64,000 nucleotides of DNA from positions 222,357 to 286,356 of the forward strand of contig CAJNOI010000003.1 of NCBI GenBank assembly GCA_905250115.1, given 5' to 3'. Below, piece by piece: positions 11,278 to 23,675 of this stretch. The first letter of the stretch is position 1. Every line of letters starts with the position of its first letter. A program made the position numbers and the translations under genes. The notes below the pieces were generated by a model, which was not told the DNA's origin, did not search any database, and was given only the letters and a program-made list of their open reading frames with translations. Origin of the DNA: Adineta steineri. Taxonomy: Eukaryota; Rotifera; Eurotatoria; Adinetida; Adinetidae.

Positions 11278-11661
11278 TAATACGTGTGACACTGGTGTTT
11301 GTTGGTCCAGACACAATGATCGAAAATGATCCTGTCATATTTTCTTTCCATGATGTCACAACCAATATGTATGTAATATTGACTACAAGATTAACGGTGA
11401 GTTGAAAACCTGCACCGCATCCGAAAATATTACTTAAGATTAAATTTACAGATGGATTGAATGGATTGAAACTGTTGTTGTAGACATATCCGTATATATC
11501 AACACTACTGTTACTTGCAATGATATAGAATCCATCTGTAACCACATTGATTTCTATAGTTTCATAGTAATAATTTGAGTCGTCACAAACAGTTCGACCG
11601 TACATTTGATGATTCACTGTTAGTTCTGATGAATATATGGATTGGACAACTGATGAAGTAA
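11278..11661 (-). CDS. Beta-rich repeat module exon B
   Basis: Exon of 384 nt, phase 1 at both ends, GTAAGT donor. Module signature: YSSELTVNH, YYYETIEINVV, SNSSVDIYGYV, FNPFNPSVNL, YILVVTSW, TGSFSIIVSGP. Two Cys (near CDDS and FGCG) match positions in the other modules. The closest relative is module A, about 1.27 kb away. The frame is open throughout. Confidence 0.62.
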
Positions 11662-11938
11662 CTAGTCAACAAAAAACAGATTTATCAGTACTCTATTCGT
11701 AATACAGGTAGATGGATTTAAAATCTTATTCAGTATCGTTTTTCTTTCAAATATATATCTACAGAGTGAAGATATGATGGTAAAGAAGTATCTAATGCGT
11801 TCAGCAAGAAAACAGAAGGAAACGATAATGATTATTTCATAATCATTTCGACAGAGGAAGTTCACTATACTGCTCCAATTTTGTTTATTTCAAGATAATC
11901 TATGTATATTGTAGTATTCGCATTTCTGATGAAATAAA

Positions 11939-12373
11939 TGAAGAAAATGTTAAAAATACTATTTTGTATCGAAATTTAATGAAGAAACTTTAAAAAAAGA
12001 CCTGATCGATGGTTTTCTCATCAAAATTTCATCTTTTGAGAAAATCTATACAACTTAATCGGAATTTTACCGAACTTTTATCAAGAAATACTTTGCTTTA
12101 AAATCAAATATTGCTTTTAATCAATCGATCCTTTAGTTCTATAAGAAACTTCTATCGATCCCACTGAGAACTTTTCTCTGTCGAGTGTAATAAATGTTGG
12201 AACTGAAAACTAGTCTTGGGTACTCTAAAAGGATGAATGTAATATGGAATCTGAAAAGCTTTTAGAAAACTTCTAATGAAATCAAAAGCTGTTTTAGATA
12301 TTTTGGGATTTGACGAAAACTGAAGAGATTTTTCGGTTTGTTCGAATAAACAAAATAAAGTTTGAATTTTATG
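11939..12373. repeat. Direct repeat, copy 2 (duplicated intron segment)
   Basis: Partner of 10447-10886, same orientation, offset about 1.49 kb. It differs by scattered substitutions and small indels, so the duplication is not extremely recent. Beyond 12373 the sequence diverges into an unrelated AT-rich stretch. Confidence 0.8.
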
Positions 12374-12583
12374 AATTTTTTTAAACATTTCTAAGTATCA
12401 TTTATCTTTAATGCATTGACACTACATTGTGAGCAATGGTCCTTGTAAATATTAATCTTAAATTGTATTAATAATGAACTTTCGAAGGTCTACAGTGGAT
12501 TGAGAAATCAGATTGAGTTTAACATACATCTTCTACAGTTTCTCGTGTTGTAACTGATTTATATTGATAGTATAGGTACTCAC

Positions 12584-12967
12584 TTAGATGTTGGAGAGTG
12601 ATATTGTTGGAACCAGACACAATTATGGAAAATATTCCTGTCCTATTTCGACGATGTGCCGTCACGACCAATATGTATTTTGTCCTGATTTTGAGGTGAG
12701 CAGTCAGTGTAAATTCAAGGTTAGGACAACTGTCATCATCTCTTGAAATCAAATCTTTTAATGTATTGGATGGATTGAAATCATCTTTGTAGATAGCGCC
12801 AGATACATCGATAATGCTGTTGCTAGCAAAAGTATAGTAGTCACTCTCATTTACATTCACTTGTATCGCTTCATAATAGGTTGAAAGATCGCAGCCAGAA
12901 TGCGAATATATTGAGTGATTTTCTGTTAATTCTGATGAATAAATCGAATGAACGATTGATGAAATAT
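12584..12967 (-). CDS. Beta-rich repeat module exon C
   Basis: Exon of 384 nt with AG acceptor next to 12967 and GTGAGT donor after 12584, phase 1 at both ends. Module signature: IYSSELTENH, CDLSTYYEAIQVNV, YYTFASNSIIDVSG, FNPSNTLKDL, DDDSCPNLEFTL, YILVVTAH, TGIFSIIVSG. It has the same length as module B but is clearly diverged from it, so it is an older copy. Confidence 0.62.
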
Positions 12968-14114
12968 CTATTCAACAGAAAACAATCCAATGAAAATTGG
13001 TAGCATTTTAGTAGATTTAAACAGCTTTGTATGTTGTTTTTCTTTGAATATATGTACTCAAAGTGGATATCTCACGCACGAGCTGTTATGATGATCTTGA
13101 ACTACTTTTATGAATGAAACAAATAGAAGAAATTTGGAGTTATCTTGTGTCAAGTGTGATCAAGAAACATCTAAGGCATATCTTCGATTTTTTGGTGTGT
13201 TAAACTGCGATAAAGGCGTTTGAATGCCATAAAATCTGACTAAACAGATGAAACCTATGTTTTGATAGTTATTTAGCATCAAAGTTTAACGAAAAGTGTT
13301 GATCATTGAATAGATTATTATAAGTTCTTGAGGATGTACATTCAAGAAGAGCATAACATTCGCATCCCCAATGTTTGATGTTATTTTCGTGTATCGCTTT
13401 CGAAAAGTAATGAAAACAGAATACTACTTATGATCTCTCGATTTTTTCCATACAGGTTAGTTGAGTTCTTATTTTGTTTTCTGAAAGAATTTCTGTTATC
13501 AGGTGTGGAACATTTCATCATATCAAAATCACGAAAAAAGTACCTTCCTCGATTCTATTTCAACCATTTTCGTTCTTCTCAATATCAAAGATCAAATCTG
13601 ATACTAAACAAAAATGTGTTATTCACTTAGTTTTTACTTACTACATAAGTTTTTTGTTTTTCTCACAAGTATCATTTATTGCAGGACCAAAGACAAAAAA
13701 GAAGAATATCTGTATTTCGACTATTTTACAATGTTGAATGTTGTGTGATAACAGTTACTTAAGATTAATTTCTTTCCTACAAGTATCACTATATGTAACA
13801 TTGGATTGAAGGCTGATCTCACGAAGGACTCTCATGCTTACACTTCAGTTACGAATACATATTAACTAGGAACATATTAGAGAGTTACAACAACTGATGC
13901 TTGCTACATTATAATCAGTATACGAATGTATCGATAATATGAAGCAAACGGCCGTCAATAGATTGTTCAAGCTTAATTTATATCAGATAATATCAACACT
14001 CAATGAGAGTATTTCAATAGCACATGTCGATCACTTTTAACTCACTCATAACAACTCTTTCTACCAAACAGGTGAGGAACTCTACCTATAAGCATTAGTT
14101 GTATTTTACTTTTC

Positions 14115-14252
14115 TAGATGCGATACTGAACGACAACTGTGAATCTATGATAACACTACTGTTACTTACTGAGATCCACCTCAGTTTTTTAAAAGTTTTC
14201 GTTAAACAGTAAGATATTAAGAAGTTACTGTTATCTAGTTCTGATAATTACA
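14115..14252 (-). pseudogene. Decayed extra module exon in the intron between C and D
   Basis: On the minus strand this intronic stretch keeps fragments of the module: ATCAGAACTA followed by an AACAGT-like segment (compare the SSELTVN codons of module B), then a GGATCTCAGTAAGTAACAG block and AGTAACAGTAGTGTT, the last identical to the SNSSV codons of module B. The spacing is shortened, there are stops, and no clean splice sites remain. It is read as a dead former module exon. Confidence 0.5.
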
Positions 14253-14478
14253 TGTTTCCATTCAGTCCTTCCTTTTTGTTCGAGTATTTCTGTGAAAAAG
14301 GATGCTTAGCATATGGGAATTGTATTTTGAAACAGCGATCTTCTCAGATATTCTTTTCTATTTAATAAGAAACTTTACTAGATTTGTGATGAATACAGAA
14401 TGGAGATTGAGTATACATAGATTTTCTATGCGTTGCATTTCTGCGTAGATATTTATAAATATTTTTATAGACACTCAC

Positions 14479-14865
14479 TTAGACGTTCAAAAGTAACATT
14501 ATTGATACCGGACACAATAACTGAGAATGATCCTGTTACGTTTGGACTATACGTTGTCACAACCAATATATTCGCAGTGGTGGATCGAAGAAAAGTTCTG
14601 AATCCGAACTGATGTTTACCGAAACGGATACCATTCTCCAGAATTGAATTTACAGATGGACTGGATGGATAGAAACTCTCTGTGTACATGTAACCATATG
14701 TATCAATAGTGCTGTTGCTACTAAGAGTATAATAGCGACTTTCATTGACATTCACTTGTATGGCTTCGTAATAGTAGCCCGAAATATCACAACCAGTAGG
14801 AGAGTATGTTGGGTGATTTTCTGTTAACATTGACGAATACACAGATTGAATGCTGGATGAATTAT
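14479..14865 (-). CDS. Beta-rich repeat module exon D
   Basis: Exon of 387 nt, the first module after the NHL exon. It begins DNSSSIQSVYSSMLTENH and continues CDISGYYYEAIQVNV, YYTLSSNSTIDTYGYMY, FYPSSPSVNS, NILVVTTYSPNVTG, FSVIVSGINNV. AG acceptor and GTGAGT donor, phase 1 at both ends. Joining it to the NHL exon at the GC donor 15514 gives SCDNSSS without frame loss. Confidence 0.62.
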
Positions 14866-15137
14866 CTATTTAACAAAAATAAATCAATCAAAATTTATAA
14901 AATATTAAATAAATTTCAATGGTTTTCAATATTCTTTTTTCTTTTCGATGCATGTCCCTTGTGTGACTGTTTTATGTGTAAGCAATAATTATTATTTGCC
15001 TATTACTTTTGCTGGTGAAACAAAACAGATCACGTAATCGTTTGACATCATCAATATTCGAGGACTATTGGATGTATTTTCTCTCATATTAAAATATAAT
15101 ATAAATGTCTAAGTAGTGCAGAATCTAATAAAATCAA

Positions 15138-15233
15138 GAGGGTAGATGGCTAGAGTGTAGGTGTACTGGCTGGAATATGAATATGCTATTCACTACTCAA
15201 ACAATCATCCATCCCTCACACCCACACCCTCAA
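15138..15233. repeat. Telomere-like foldback, copy 3
   Basis: Left part GAGGGTAGATGGCTAGAGTG and right part CCATCCCTCACACCCACACC are imperfect inverted repeats about 45 nt apart, in the presumed intron between the NHL exon and module D. Confidence 0.5.
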
Positions 15234-15491
15234 TGAATAAGTGTATCTCTTCATTTCGATGACAATTCAAGAGAAAATATAGTTTTTTTTGATTAAAATT
15301 ATTTATTTCTACGAGAAAAATTCATTTGATTTTTTTCATCGACATTTCAAATGATTTTTAAGTTCAAAAAATTCATTCAGTTTGAAAATCTCAAATATAA
15401 TTTGCATTTAACAAAACAAAAAAGACGAAGACGGATATTTTCGTTAATCTTACTTTAGAAGGAAATTAAGATTTTTAAATGAATTTTTCTC

Positions 15492-17605
15492 CTATTCAGT
15501 TATTTTAAACTTGCCACAAGAATTTGGTAAGAAATCAAATTTTTGAATACGATCATTGCCATCATCAATAATAAATATGTTTCCATAACTATCGAAACTA
15601 AGAGCTGTTGGAAATAATAATTGATGAGATTGTGATCCTCCTTCATCACATCCAATTATACATCGAATTTCATTCGATCCTGATCTAATTATACGATGAT
15701 TGAATCGATCGACAATAAAAAGATATTTATCAGCATCTAATACAATTCCACATGGATATCTGAGTGAGATAATGTTATTTGATGATCCTTGTCCAACAAT
15801 TGTTGTCCCATTTAATTCTCCGGATTTAAATAGTTGAATTCGATGATTCTCATAATCTGCCACATATAAATCAAAGTTTAAATCAACAAAGATACCCCAA
15901 GGACTATCAAGTTCATTCGAAGCAGTACCACGAATACCTGTTCCAGCTGCAGTTGTTGATATCATTTCACTATCGTTTAACCATCTTTTCACAATTATAT
16001 GAATCCAAGACAGTGAACAATATAAAGTATTATTAATATCAACAAAGAGACCATAACATGCTGCTGGTGAAATTACATCCATGACAGTAACAAAAGTATT
16101 TGTAGTTGATATCCATTTGCCAACTTCACCATGATAAAAACCATCATCATAATAAATATCACCATTATTTGTAATGAAAATGGACTTTGAATCATAGAAA
16201 TCGACAGAAATGGTTTTGTTTAGATTGATACTATTGTTAATCCACATTAAGATTTGTTTCGTCTTTCGATTAACTGTATAAATTGTGTTGTTCGCATTAA
16301 TAAAAAGGGCGTAAAGATCCTCTCCAACAGTTGTTTGATTAGTAAAAGTAATTCCAAAAGGATCCCAAGCTGCTGTTGGACAAAATTTTGGTTGATTAAA
16401 TGAAAGTGCTAAAATAAAAAGTTTCAGATAAAAATTTTCTCGGAATAACTTGTTTCTTCAGACAAATATTTTTCTGAAAAAAAACGATTCAGAAATAATT
16501 TTAATGGTTTTCCTTCAAAGAAAAATTGCAAATAAGTTCGTTTGTTTGACTATTAATAATTATTTGAACACATATTGTTCGTTAAATGTTTCGTTTTATT
16601 AAAAATAAGAAAAATTGTTTTAAAAAATAAAATGAACACATTTTAAAATAATTTGTTTATAAAACATTGTCAATTTGACTTAATCATCGAAATGATTAAT
16701 ATTTTAGAAAAAAATTTTATTTAACATTTTTATAGAATATTCTGTTAAATTCACTCTTTTCATCTTTGTTTAAATCGAATCAATTGATCATCTATCAGAA
16801 AAATTCAAGAGAATAATGTTTGATTATTCTCTTGAAAATCAATTGTTAGTTAATATAAATCTTATAGCAAATATCATAATAAGTTCATGGATAAAATACA
16901 CTCTTCTCATTTAATATCAAAACATACAGCCATGAATTCTATTAGATGTTTTTAGTCTTCCTCCGTTCAAATTTTCTACAACTATATTCTTGTTATTCTG
17001 TCTTTATCAATATACTTCAACGTCTAATCATCTATACTTCTATACTTATCATACTATCTTTAATCTAAATCTGTATTTATGCATCTCTATACTAATCACT
17101 ATACCTTTTTAGAAATTAATTCTCCGAAAACGTTTTTACAATTTTAGTTGTAAAATATAGACGTTTAAATACATCTGAACTTATCAATGAGATGAATAAA
17201 AATATTTTATTTTCAAATCAAATAGATAAACATTCATATTTGAGTTGAATTTTATAAAAATATCAAAGATTGATCTTGTCGAAGTTAAGAATATTAATTT
17301 AATGATATAACATCTTCGAGTGTCAACGAAAAAATATAATTTGTAGAAAATATTCTTATCCATTTTCTATAAATATGTCATTCAAAGAAAATTTCACATG
17401 ACATTCTTCAACAGTTTTTATGAAAATCTAAGAACAGATCGATTAACACTCTTAAATCTAATTCATACCATTTTAAGTTAAAAAAGCGATAAAAAGATAT
17501 GATTGATAAATAATAATAATCATTACCTGATATTTCATTGATCATAACCAATAACAGCATGAAGAAAATGTTGAAATTGTTCTTCGTCATTATATCAAAC
17601 AACAT
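15492..17605 (-). CDS. Secreted NHL-repeat protein: signal-peptide exon plus NHL propeller exon
   Basis: Exon 1 (ATG 17605 or the in-frame ATG 17590) encodes a hydrophobic leader, NFNIFFMLLLVMINEIS, and ends in phase 1 at a GTAATG donor near 17527. After an intron of about 1.1 kb, exon 2 starts at 16408 and is open to 15492. NHL units show family signatures: SPWGIFVDLNFDLYVADYEN, HRIQLF, LDADKYLFIVDRFNHRI, FDSYGNIFIIDDGNDRIQKF. NHL domains fold as beta propellers and usually bind proteins or sugars. The frame ends FKITE then TAG 15494-15492. A GC donor at 15514-15513 could instead continue into module D. Strongly supported as an NHL protein; the 3' end is uncertain. Confidence 0.75.
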
Positions 17606-17665
17606 TTTTTGTTTTGTATTCACTAATGATAAAGAAAAGTGAGATTGTTGTAATCGACTAGACAA

Positions 17666-20621
17666 CTAATATTCTTGTTCGAGAAAAACAAGTGAAGCTA
17701 TTTCTTCATTTCTTTATTATTTATATCTCTCTTTTTTTCTCTTCTCATGATTAACAAATATCATCTAGGAAAACAATGATATATTTTGAGAGACGATTCT
17801 TTATTGATAATTTTGATTATTATTGTTTAGATTTAATTAATAACTCGTCACATGAATATATTTTGAATCTGATAGAATTTTATTTTGAAAAAGAAAACAT
17901 TATTAAATTCAGTTGTTTAAGAATGAATTTCATTTGAAAATATCTTCTTTTTTTAGATAAAAGACATCCTAAAAAAAGAATAATTCCGGTTAAACCAGTG
18001 TTTTACCCAGCGTGATGGCAGGGATGATGCCGTTCTCCCGGAGATCACATTCACCCTCTCGAGAAAAATTGAAATAACTTTCAGAAAGAATAAGATCAAT
18101 ATAAAGTGTCTGAAGCTGCTCTTTTGAGAAATAATTGGAGAAACTGTTAACGAGCACAATTATGTCAAAATAAAAGACACTCGTTTTCCTAAATGTAATC
18201 TGACTTTAACGTTTCATGAATCTCAATCAGTTTCGAAGTATTTCATTAAACATTGTTGTTCTCAGTGAAACTATCTTCCAGAAATTGTTGGCTGTTCTTC
18301 AAATGTTCCGATTAATAGTCAGCTACTTTCCATCAATCCTATCGGATAAAAAATACCATGCTTTGAAAGAGTCGAATGTATGTGATTCAATTAGCAATCA
18401 AAGAACAGAATTTTGTATATTTTATATGTTAGGTTAATCGCCTAGCAATGTCTTAGTGTTGACATAAATGAAATAAAAATTACTTTTATAGAACTTATAA
18501 AACATAAATGCTTTAAAATCATGAGTATAACAGTTTTACTAAAGATCCTGAGTTTCAGGTGCTCAAACACTGTGACGATTTTTAGCAGGGTATCTATATA
18601 AGCATCCGCTACCAGTACGTCATCGGAGTTTGATCAGGTACCTTGCTGAAAATTATCTTAGTGCATGATCACTTGTTTGGGCATTTGTATAATCCTACAG
18701 CATCGATGACAACAAATGTTTTAACAGTTTAGTGAATTAAACACCTGAAGTGTCTTAATAATGAATGGTTTGATCACTCATAAAGTTCTCATAAGTGCTT
18801 TATAGTGTTCAGATACTGATCAGTCCCTCTGGTATAGGCGTAGCGAGGTACTTTTTTAAAGTAGCAAAGCATCTCGAAATCAGCACTCACACCAAGGAGG
18901 TTAGATAGTTCTTACAGCAACTTTACTTTAAAAAGCTGTTGCTTGTGCTCCCGACAGCTGAACTTGCCCTTGCGGAGTCAAAACCCTAGGTAGCATACTG
19001 TATTAATATTCAGACGTGATTAAAATCAAAATAAAATATCAATTTCCATGATAAATAGATGATTGACGTCATTAAAACATATTCTCTAAATAATTCATTT
19101 TGTCAGGACTTTATTTTATCACGTTCTTCTATGTTGTTTTTGTTCAATGAACGTCATCAAACTGTTATCTATGAGATATTTTTCAAATAATATTTATTTT
19201 TTCTGATTAAATATCAATAAAAAAGTTTTTCAAATTTTATTTGTCACATTGTTCACGTAAAGACAACTGTTTATTTCATTAATATCACAAAAAAGATACA
19301 AATAATCTCCAGTAGATATTTAAGAATGATTTTATACATATTACAGATGTTTGGTCATCATGATACATGGTTGCGTTTTTGTACAAGAATTGTTAAAGCA
19401 TATCAATTAATATGAAGTTTCAATGTTCATACGTTTGTATTAAAATACTGATGAATAATGTTCAAAGTGTAATTAATATCTGTAATATTTTCATATAATA
19501 GAAGAATAATATATCAGTATAAGACAAATAAAAGAATTATTTCTTTTTAACTAAAAGTCATGAATAAATATTCTTTTTCTGTTTTATTGTTCCAGTGAAA
19601 AGAACAACATTTTTATGTTAAATAATAGATGATAACAATAGTTTTATGATGCATTCTTATAAGTATTCAAACATTATCCGATCAGCATTGAGTATTATAT
19701 AACTCTAATCAAGTCAGTATTGATTGAATACGAATTGCGTTTCCCGTTTAAATTAAGGTTAATAATTGAATTATTCTGTCGAAATCATCTAACATGAAAA
19801 AACAGAATAGTAAGATCTACTCATATTTTTTTCAAAGATTAGTTTATTGTTTCACATTTGCTTCTACTCATTAGAAACATCGTTATACAATACTCTTTCA
19901 TTGATTGTTGTTTTTCATTATCTGGAATTTTTTTTTTAAAAGAGATCATATTTAAAATATCTATTTTTACTGACAGAAGAACAGTAAATAAAAAGAAGTT
20001 CACACGAGATACATTCTTCTTATAAATAGACGAGTATTGAATTCTTCCTTTGTATATTAAAAATTAAACTAATTAAATTCAATTGACTGTACGCCCTTTA
20101 TATATTGATATAATTGTAAGATACACTGATATGTGAATCCTATAAAATATCCTATTATTATTATTATTTAGGTCTGCACCGGTACTAACTAATCGGGTGT
20201 TAGTAGCACTAGGTATATATTTGAGTTAACTTGAAAATAGGTTGGTGACTTCAACTAGATTTTGAGTATGTTTGGACGTGAAATAAATAGTATGTCTACG
20301 CTCAAATCAACAGTCATAAACCCATATACAAGATAAGCCAAATATATATTTATATTATCTACTCAGAATTTTTGCTTGTTTATATTTATAGATTTAGAAT
20401 AAATAAAGACCGATTTAAAGCTATAAAAAATTAATTATATTCATTTAATTCTTCAAAATCTCATTGCGTGACACATAAGATATTAATCATTCATTCAAAC
20501 TATTTCTTCACTTAATTAAAAAGATTGTAACATAGAACACAAATATATGCTTATTCTACTGTAAACTGAAAGTTCATACTACATTGAAATATGTATGCAT
20601 AAAATATTCAAATAGTATTAA
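17666..20621. other. Gene-poor stretch with foldback DNA
   Basis: About 2.9 kb between the NHL gene and the GPCR at 20622. No frame has family resemblance; small open frames at 17953-18159 and 18216-18437 look accidental. Islands of more complex, less AT-rich DNA lie at about 17980-18060, 18550-18995 and 20165-20300 and contain inverted repeats, suggesting old non-autonomous element insertions. Confidence 0.45.
18552..18702. repeat. Imperfect foldback within a G+C-richer island
   Basis: The left arm contains TTTTTAGCAGGGTATC and the right arm GGTACCTTGCTGAAAATT, which pair as an imperfect inverted repeat. Flanking GCTCAAACACTGTGA and TCACTTGTTTGGGC extend the arms. The following 300 nt to about 18995 hold smaller hairpins such as ACAGCAAC/GTTGC. 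Likely a decayed non-autonomous element; no target-site duplication identified. Confidence 0.4.
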
Positions 20622-22007
20622 TTATTTTTGATAAATGTCTATAGTTTTTGTTTGGTTTATAGGCGAAAGTAAATATTGTTCATTATTATTTCTTTCATTC
20701 ATTGCTATTGATTTAGTCGAATTTTGATTCGATTTACAAGTAATCAATTGTATAAAGCCATTTCGAAATGTAGTTGATACTATAAGATGAATATAAAACT
20801 TATTAGAATAAGTAATTGATGAAAGTATTAAAAAATAATTAGGTAAAAGTCTATAAATCTTCCACCGTATTGAACAGTACATATTACGATAAAAAAATCG
20901 ATCATATACCATATAGATTTCTAAAATACATCCAGGTAATATAAATAGAAATAAACCAAGTGAATAAACGAAAATTAATATTGAACGTCTATGCATACGA
21001 CGAGCATTTATACTTAAATTATTTTTATATATTCGTTTATGTTTGCATCGATTATGTAATAAAATTGCTGAACTTATACATACAATTAATGACGGAATAC
21101 CTACAAGAAGTATTGCGTGTACAAATAACCATATACGTACCTTTCCATAATAAAGAGATGAATTAAAATCACAAAGAAAAAATGTTATTCGTGGTTCATA
21201 ATGAAAATAAAAATGATGAGGAATTGATAGTAAAATAATTATAAAAGTAATTAATACAATACGTAATATAACATGAGATCGTGTAACTATTAAACGATAA
21301 TGAGTTGGATAAAGAATCATCATACTTTGATCAATAAATAATGATGCTAAATAAAGATGTGATAATGTTGTTGAACCAATTATAATACTATAAAAAATTC
21401 CACATGATAAAAATTCTCGAGGATCAGTTTTAATAAATGACATATTTACACACCATAACCAAAATATACCTATCAGAATAGAAATTAGATTACTGTAAAA
21501 CTAATTCACATTTTCTATGTGTTAAGTATACATTATATTATATTATATTATATAAAACTCATACAAACCTAAAAGAAAGACTATTTCAACTATTGAAATA
21601 GCAATAAAATACAATGAATTTGGTTGTTTTCGACTAGTTTTATTGAATGAAATAATTATTTGTAAAATATGGCCAGGTATACCAAATAAGACACCAAAAA
21701 AACCAAATACATGCCATATACTACTGGATATATGAAATAATCTATCATAAGTAACATTACTAACACACGTTTCTAATGTTGTATTATTATTTATCATCTT
21801 TTTATTGATTAAGAGTATATGATTAGAAATGTCACAATGGAAATTACATAAAGATAGTAGCAGAAAAACAAGACTATAAGAAAAAATTAGTTTTTTTTCT
21901 GTCTTGGTAATATGAAGAACATTTATAACACGAGATTTCTTAATGAATCTTTCACATGAATTAACTTGTAGAAAAGAAAACGAGAATCTTTTTGTTGTTT
22001 CAATCAT
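20622..22007 (-). CDS. Rhodopsin-like GPCR, two exons (orphan)
   Basis: Exon 1 (21569-22007, ATG 22007-22005) gives an N-terminal part with one hydrophobic segment (LIFSYSLVFLLLSLC), an Asn-rich glycosylatable stretch, TM1 (WHVFGFFGVLFGIPGHILQI) and the start of TM2. It ends in phase 1 at a GT donor. Exon 2 (20622-21469) restores TM2 as VFLLGIFWLWCV and supplies TM3-TM7. After TM3 the motif is IDQSMMILYPTHYR, a diverged DRY region. The tail is short and polar. The product is about 429 residues. The intron of about 100 nt includes a TATTA microsatellite. Ligand unknown; small-peptide receptor-like by general form only. Confidence 0.78.
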
Positions 22008-22351
22008 AAATCATGAACTAGTTAAATATAGAATAGAATACTTGTTTTTTTCTTCACAATATATTTTATTAAATTTATATAATACGAACATAATTCATAT
22101 ATAAATGGTGATACATATCTACGAAAAAAATATTTTCATTTAAAATTTCAATAAGACGACTTTGACTTTTTATAGATCATAGATTAACATCAATAAAATT
22201 TAATTGAATATATGATACAGATTAACAATCAGTACTATTTTCACTAACAATCCAATTTGATAGATATTCACACTATTTTATTTGAAAAAAAAAATAAAAT
22301 AAGATAAAATTCGTTGTTTTTCAAACAATTATCATACGACATTCTAATCTT

Positions 22352-22424
22352 AAGGATCCGTGTGGATGTGTGATGGATTTAATACTTATATCATATTTAC
22401 ACCCACACCCACACCTACACCCTA
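22352..22424. repeat. Telomere-like foldback, copy 4
   Basis: Left arm GTGTGGATGTGTGATGG; right arm ACACCCACACCCACACCTAC, about 22 nt apart. The right arm is a near-perfect run of the CCCACA unit. Confidence 0.6.
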
Positions 22425-23675
22425 CTAACAATATTATTTAGATATTCTTACATCAATAATTTATCAGGTTCTTTTTATTTCAATGCTAGTTCATAAGTAT
22501 AGATGTTTAGAGATATTAACAAGTGCGTCAAGTTATATGAGCTTCAAATATAGAGTTTGCCAGCTTCAAGGTTTTCGACAAATCGTAGCTTACAGCCCTA
22601 TGTTTTTTTTGTCTTGAACACCACCAGTCGACTCAGCACAGTTTAGAGTATCTATTAGAGTAATGAAAAATATATTATTATAGTTTTTAGGTAGAGTATT
22701 TTGCGAAAACTTACACATCCGTAAACTCCAAATTTGGAGCACACTAACTCGACCAAACGAGTGCGAATCAAGCAAGCAATGACAAAGCAAAATACGTTAC
22801 TCCTCTACTAAAATAATCTCCCTCATAATCACGTTATTTGAGCACGTTGATAAAAACGAAGGATAAATACGTCTTTCACTTAACGAATAAAAAAGTATAC
22901 TCGGCAATGATTTTATGGGCATGCGCATATATGAAAGCAAAAGATAATTATCTGTTTCTTTCTAAATAGAAGATTTTTATTAAATGCATCCTTGGTTGGC
23001 GCTCGATGTGTGTATCGCCGAAGCATAACTGCGAGATTATATCATTCCTTTTTACAACTTACATATAATAAACGACATCATTTAATATATTCTCAAATGG
23101 TCAAACTCATAGTTTACATGGTATTTGCTATCTTAATTACAGATTGCTTTCTTACAGTAATAATTCAAAGTTGTATTCTTAATTCCGATTGATGACTTGG
23201 TCATCGTCGTTGTCCTGCTGATGCTGATCTTGTTGTGTTTAAAACTGGCATGCATATGATGTATTGATTAATTATACCAATATTTGATACTGTTGTTTTT
23301 TTTGGAAACAGAACAGTGGTTCGAATTGATTTCGCGATGATACCAAAAACTTCAAATCATCACATATTTCACTTTATTCTAGCGTTTTCTTTTTATTTTA
23401 ATATAGTATTTTTTTCTTATGTTTTTTCTTTTTTTACTGATATATTAAAACTAGTACTTAGAATATATTCTTGAGTTGGTGTGTTAAGAGGAGTAAAAAG
23501 AACGTTTTTCAGCGCAGCCACTATCGGGCTAAAATGTAGAACTCATATATTCATGATGATTGCTAGAAAAATGCAATCTTTGAGCTTCGATCACGATGTC
23601 TAATTACTATTTAACCTGCTGTTAAACTTTAAGTCCGACTTCTAAGGCGTATTATTTCAAGACAATAAAGTTTAC

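Larger units (their letters stand above)
7107..17605 (-). other. Candidate single gene: signal peptide, NHL propeller, four beta modules, 7TM
   Basis: Reading the minus strand from 17605 to 7107, seven coding blocks appear in order: signal peptide, NHL exon, modules D, C, B and A, and the 7TM exon. Donor and acceptor phases are all phase 1 (one base, then two), so every join preserves frame. The NHL-to-D join needs a GC donor at 15514-15513 (TGTG then GCAAGT); otherwise the NHL frame ends at TAG 15494-15492 and the window holds separate genes. The product would be about 1,150-1,200 residues: a surface receptor with a beta-propeller and repeated beta-rich modules outside and a GPCR-type core in the membrane. 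This is inferred from splice-site phase and order; no transcript is available. Confidence 0.5.

Noticed and set aside
13430-13737. Two overlapping plus-strand open frames in the C-D intron
   Set aside because: Low-complexity Phe/Ser-rich translations of AT-rich DNA; overlapping frames on the strand opposite the gene.
17953-18159. Minus-strand open frame with a Ser/Arg/Trp-rich stretch (SGRTASSLPSRWVKHWF)
   Set aside because: Looks like translated repeat DNA; no start context, no neighbouring exons, no recognised domain.
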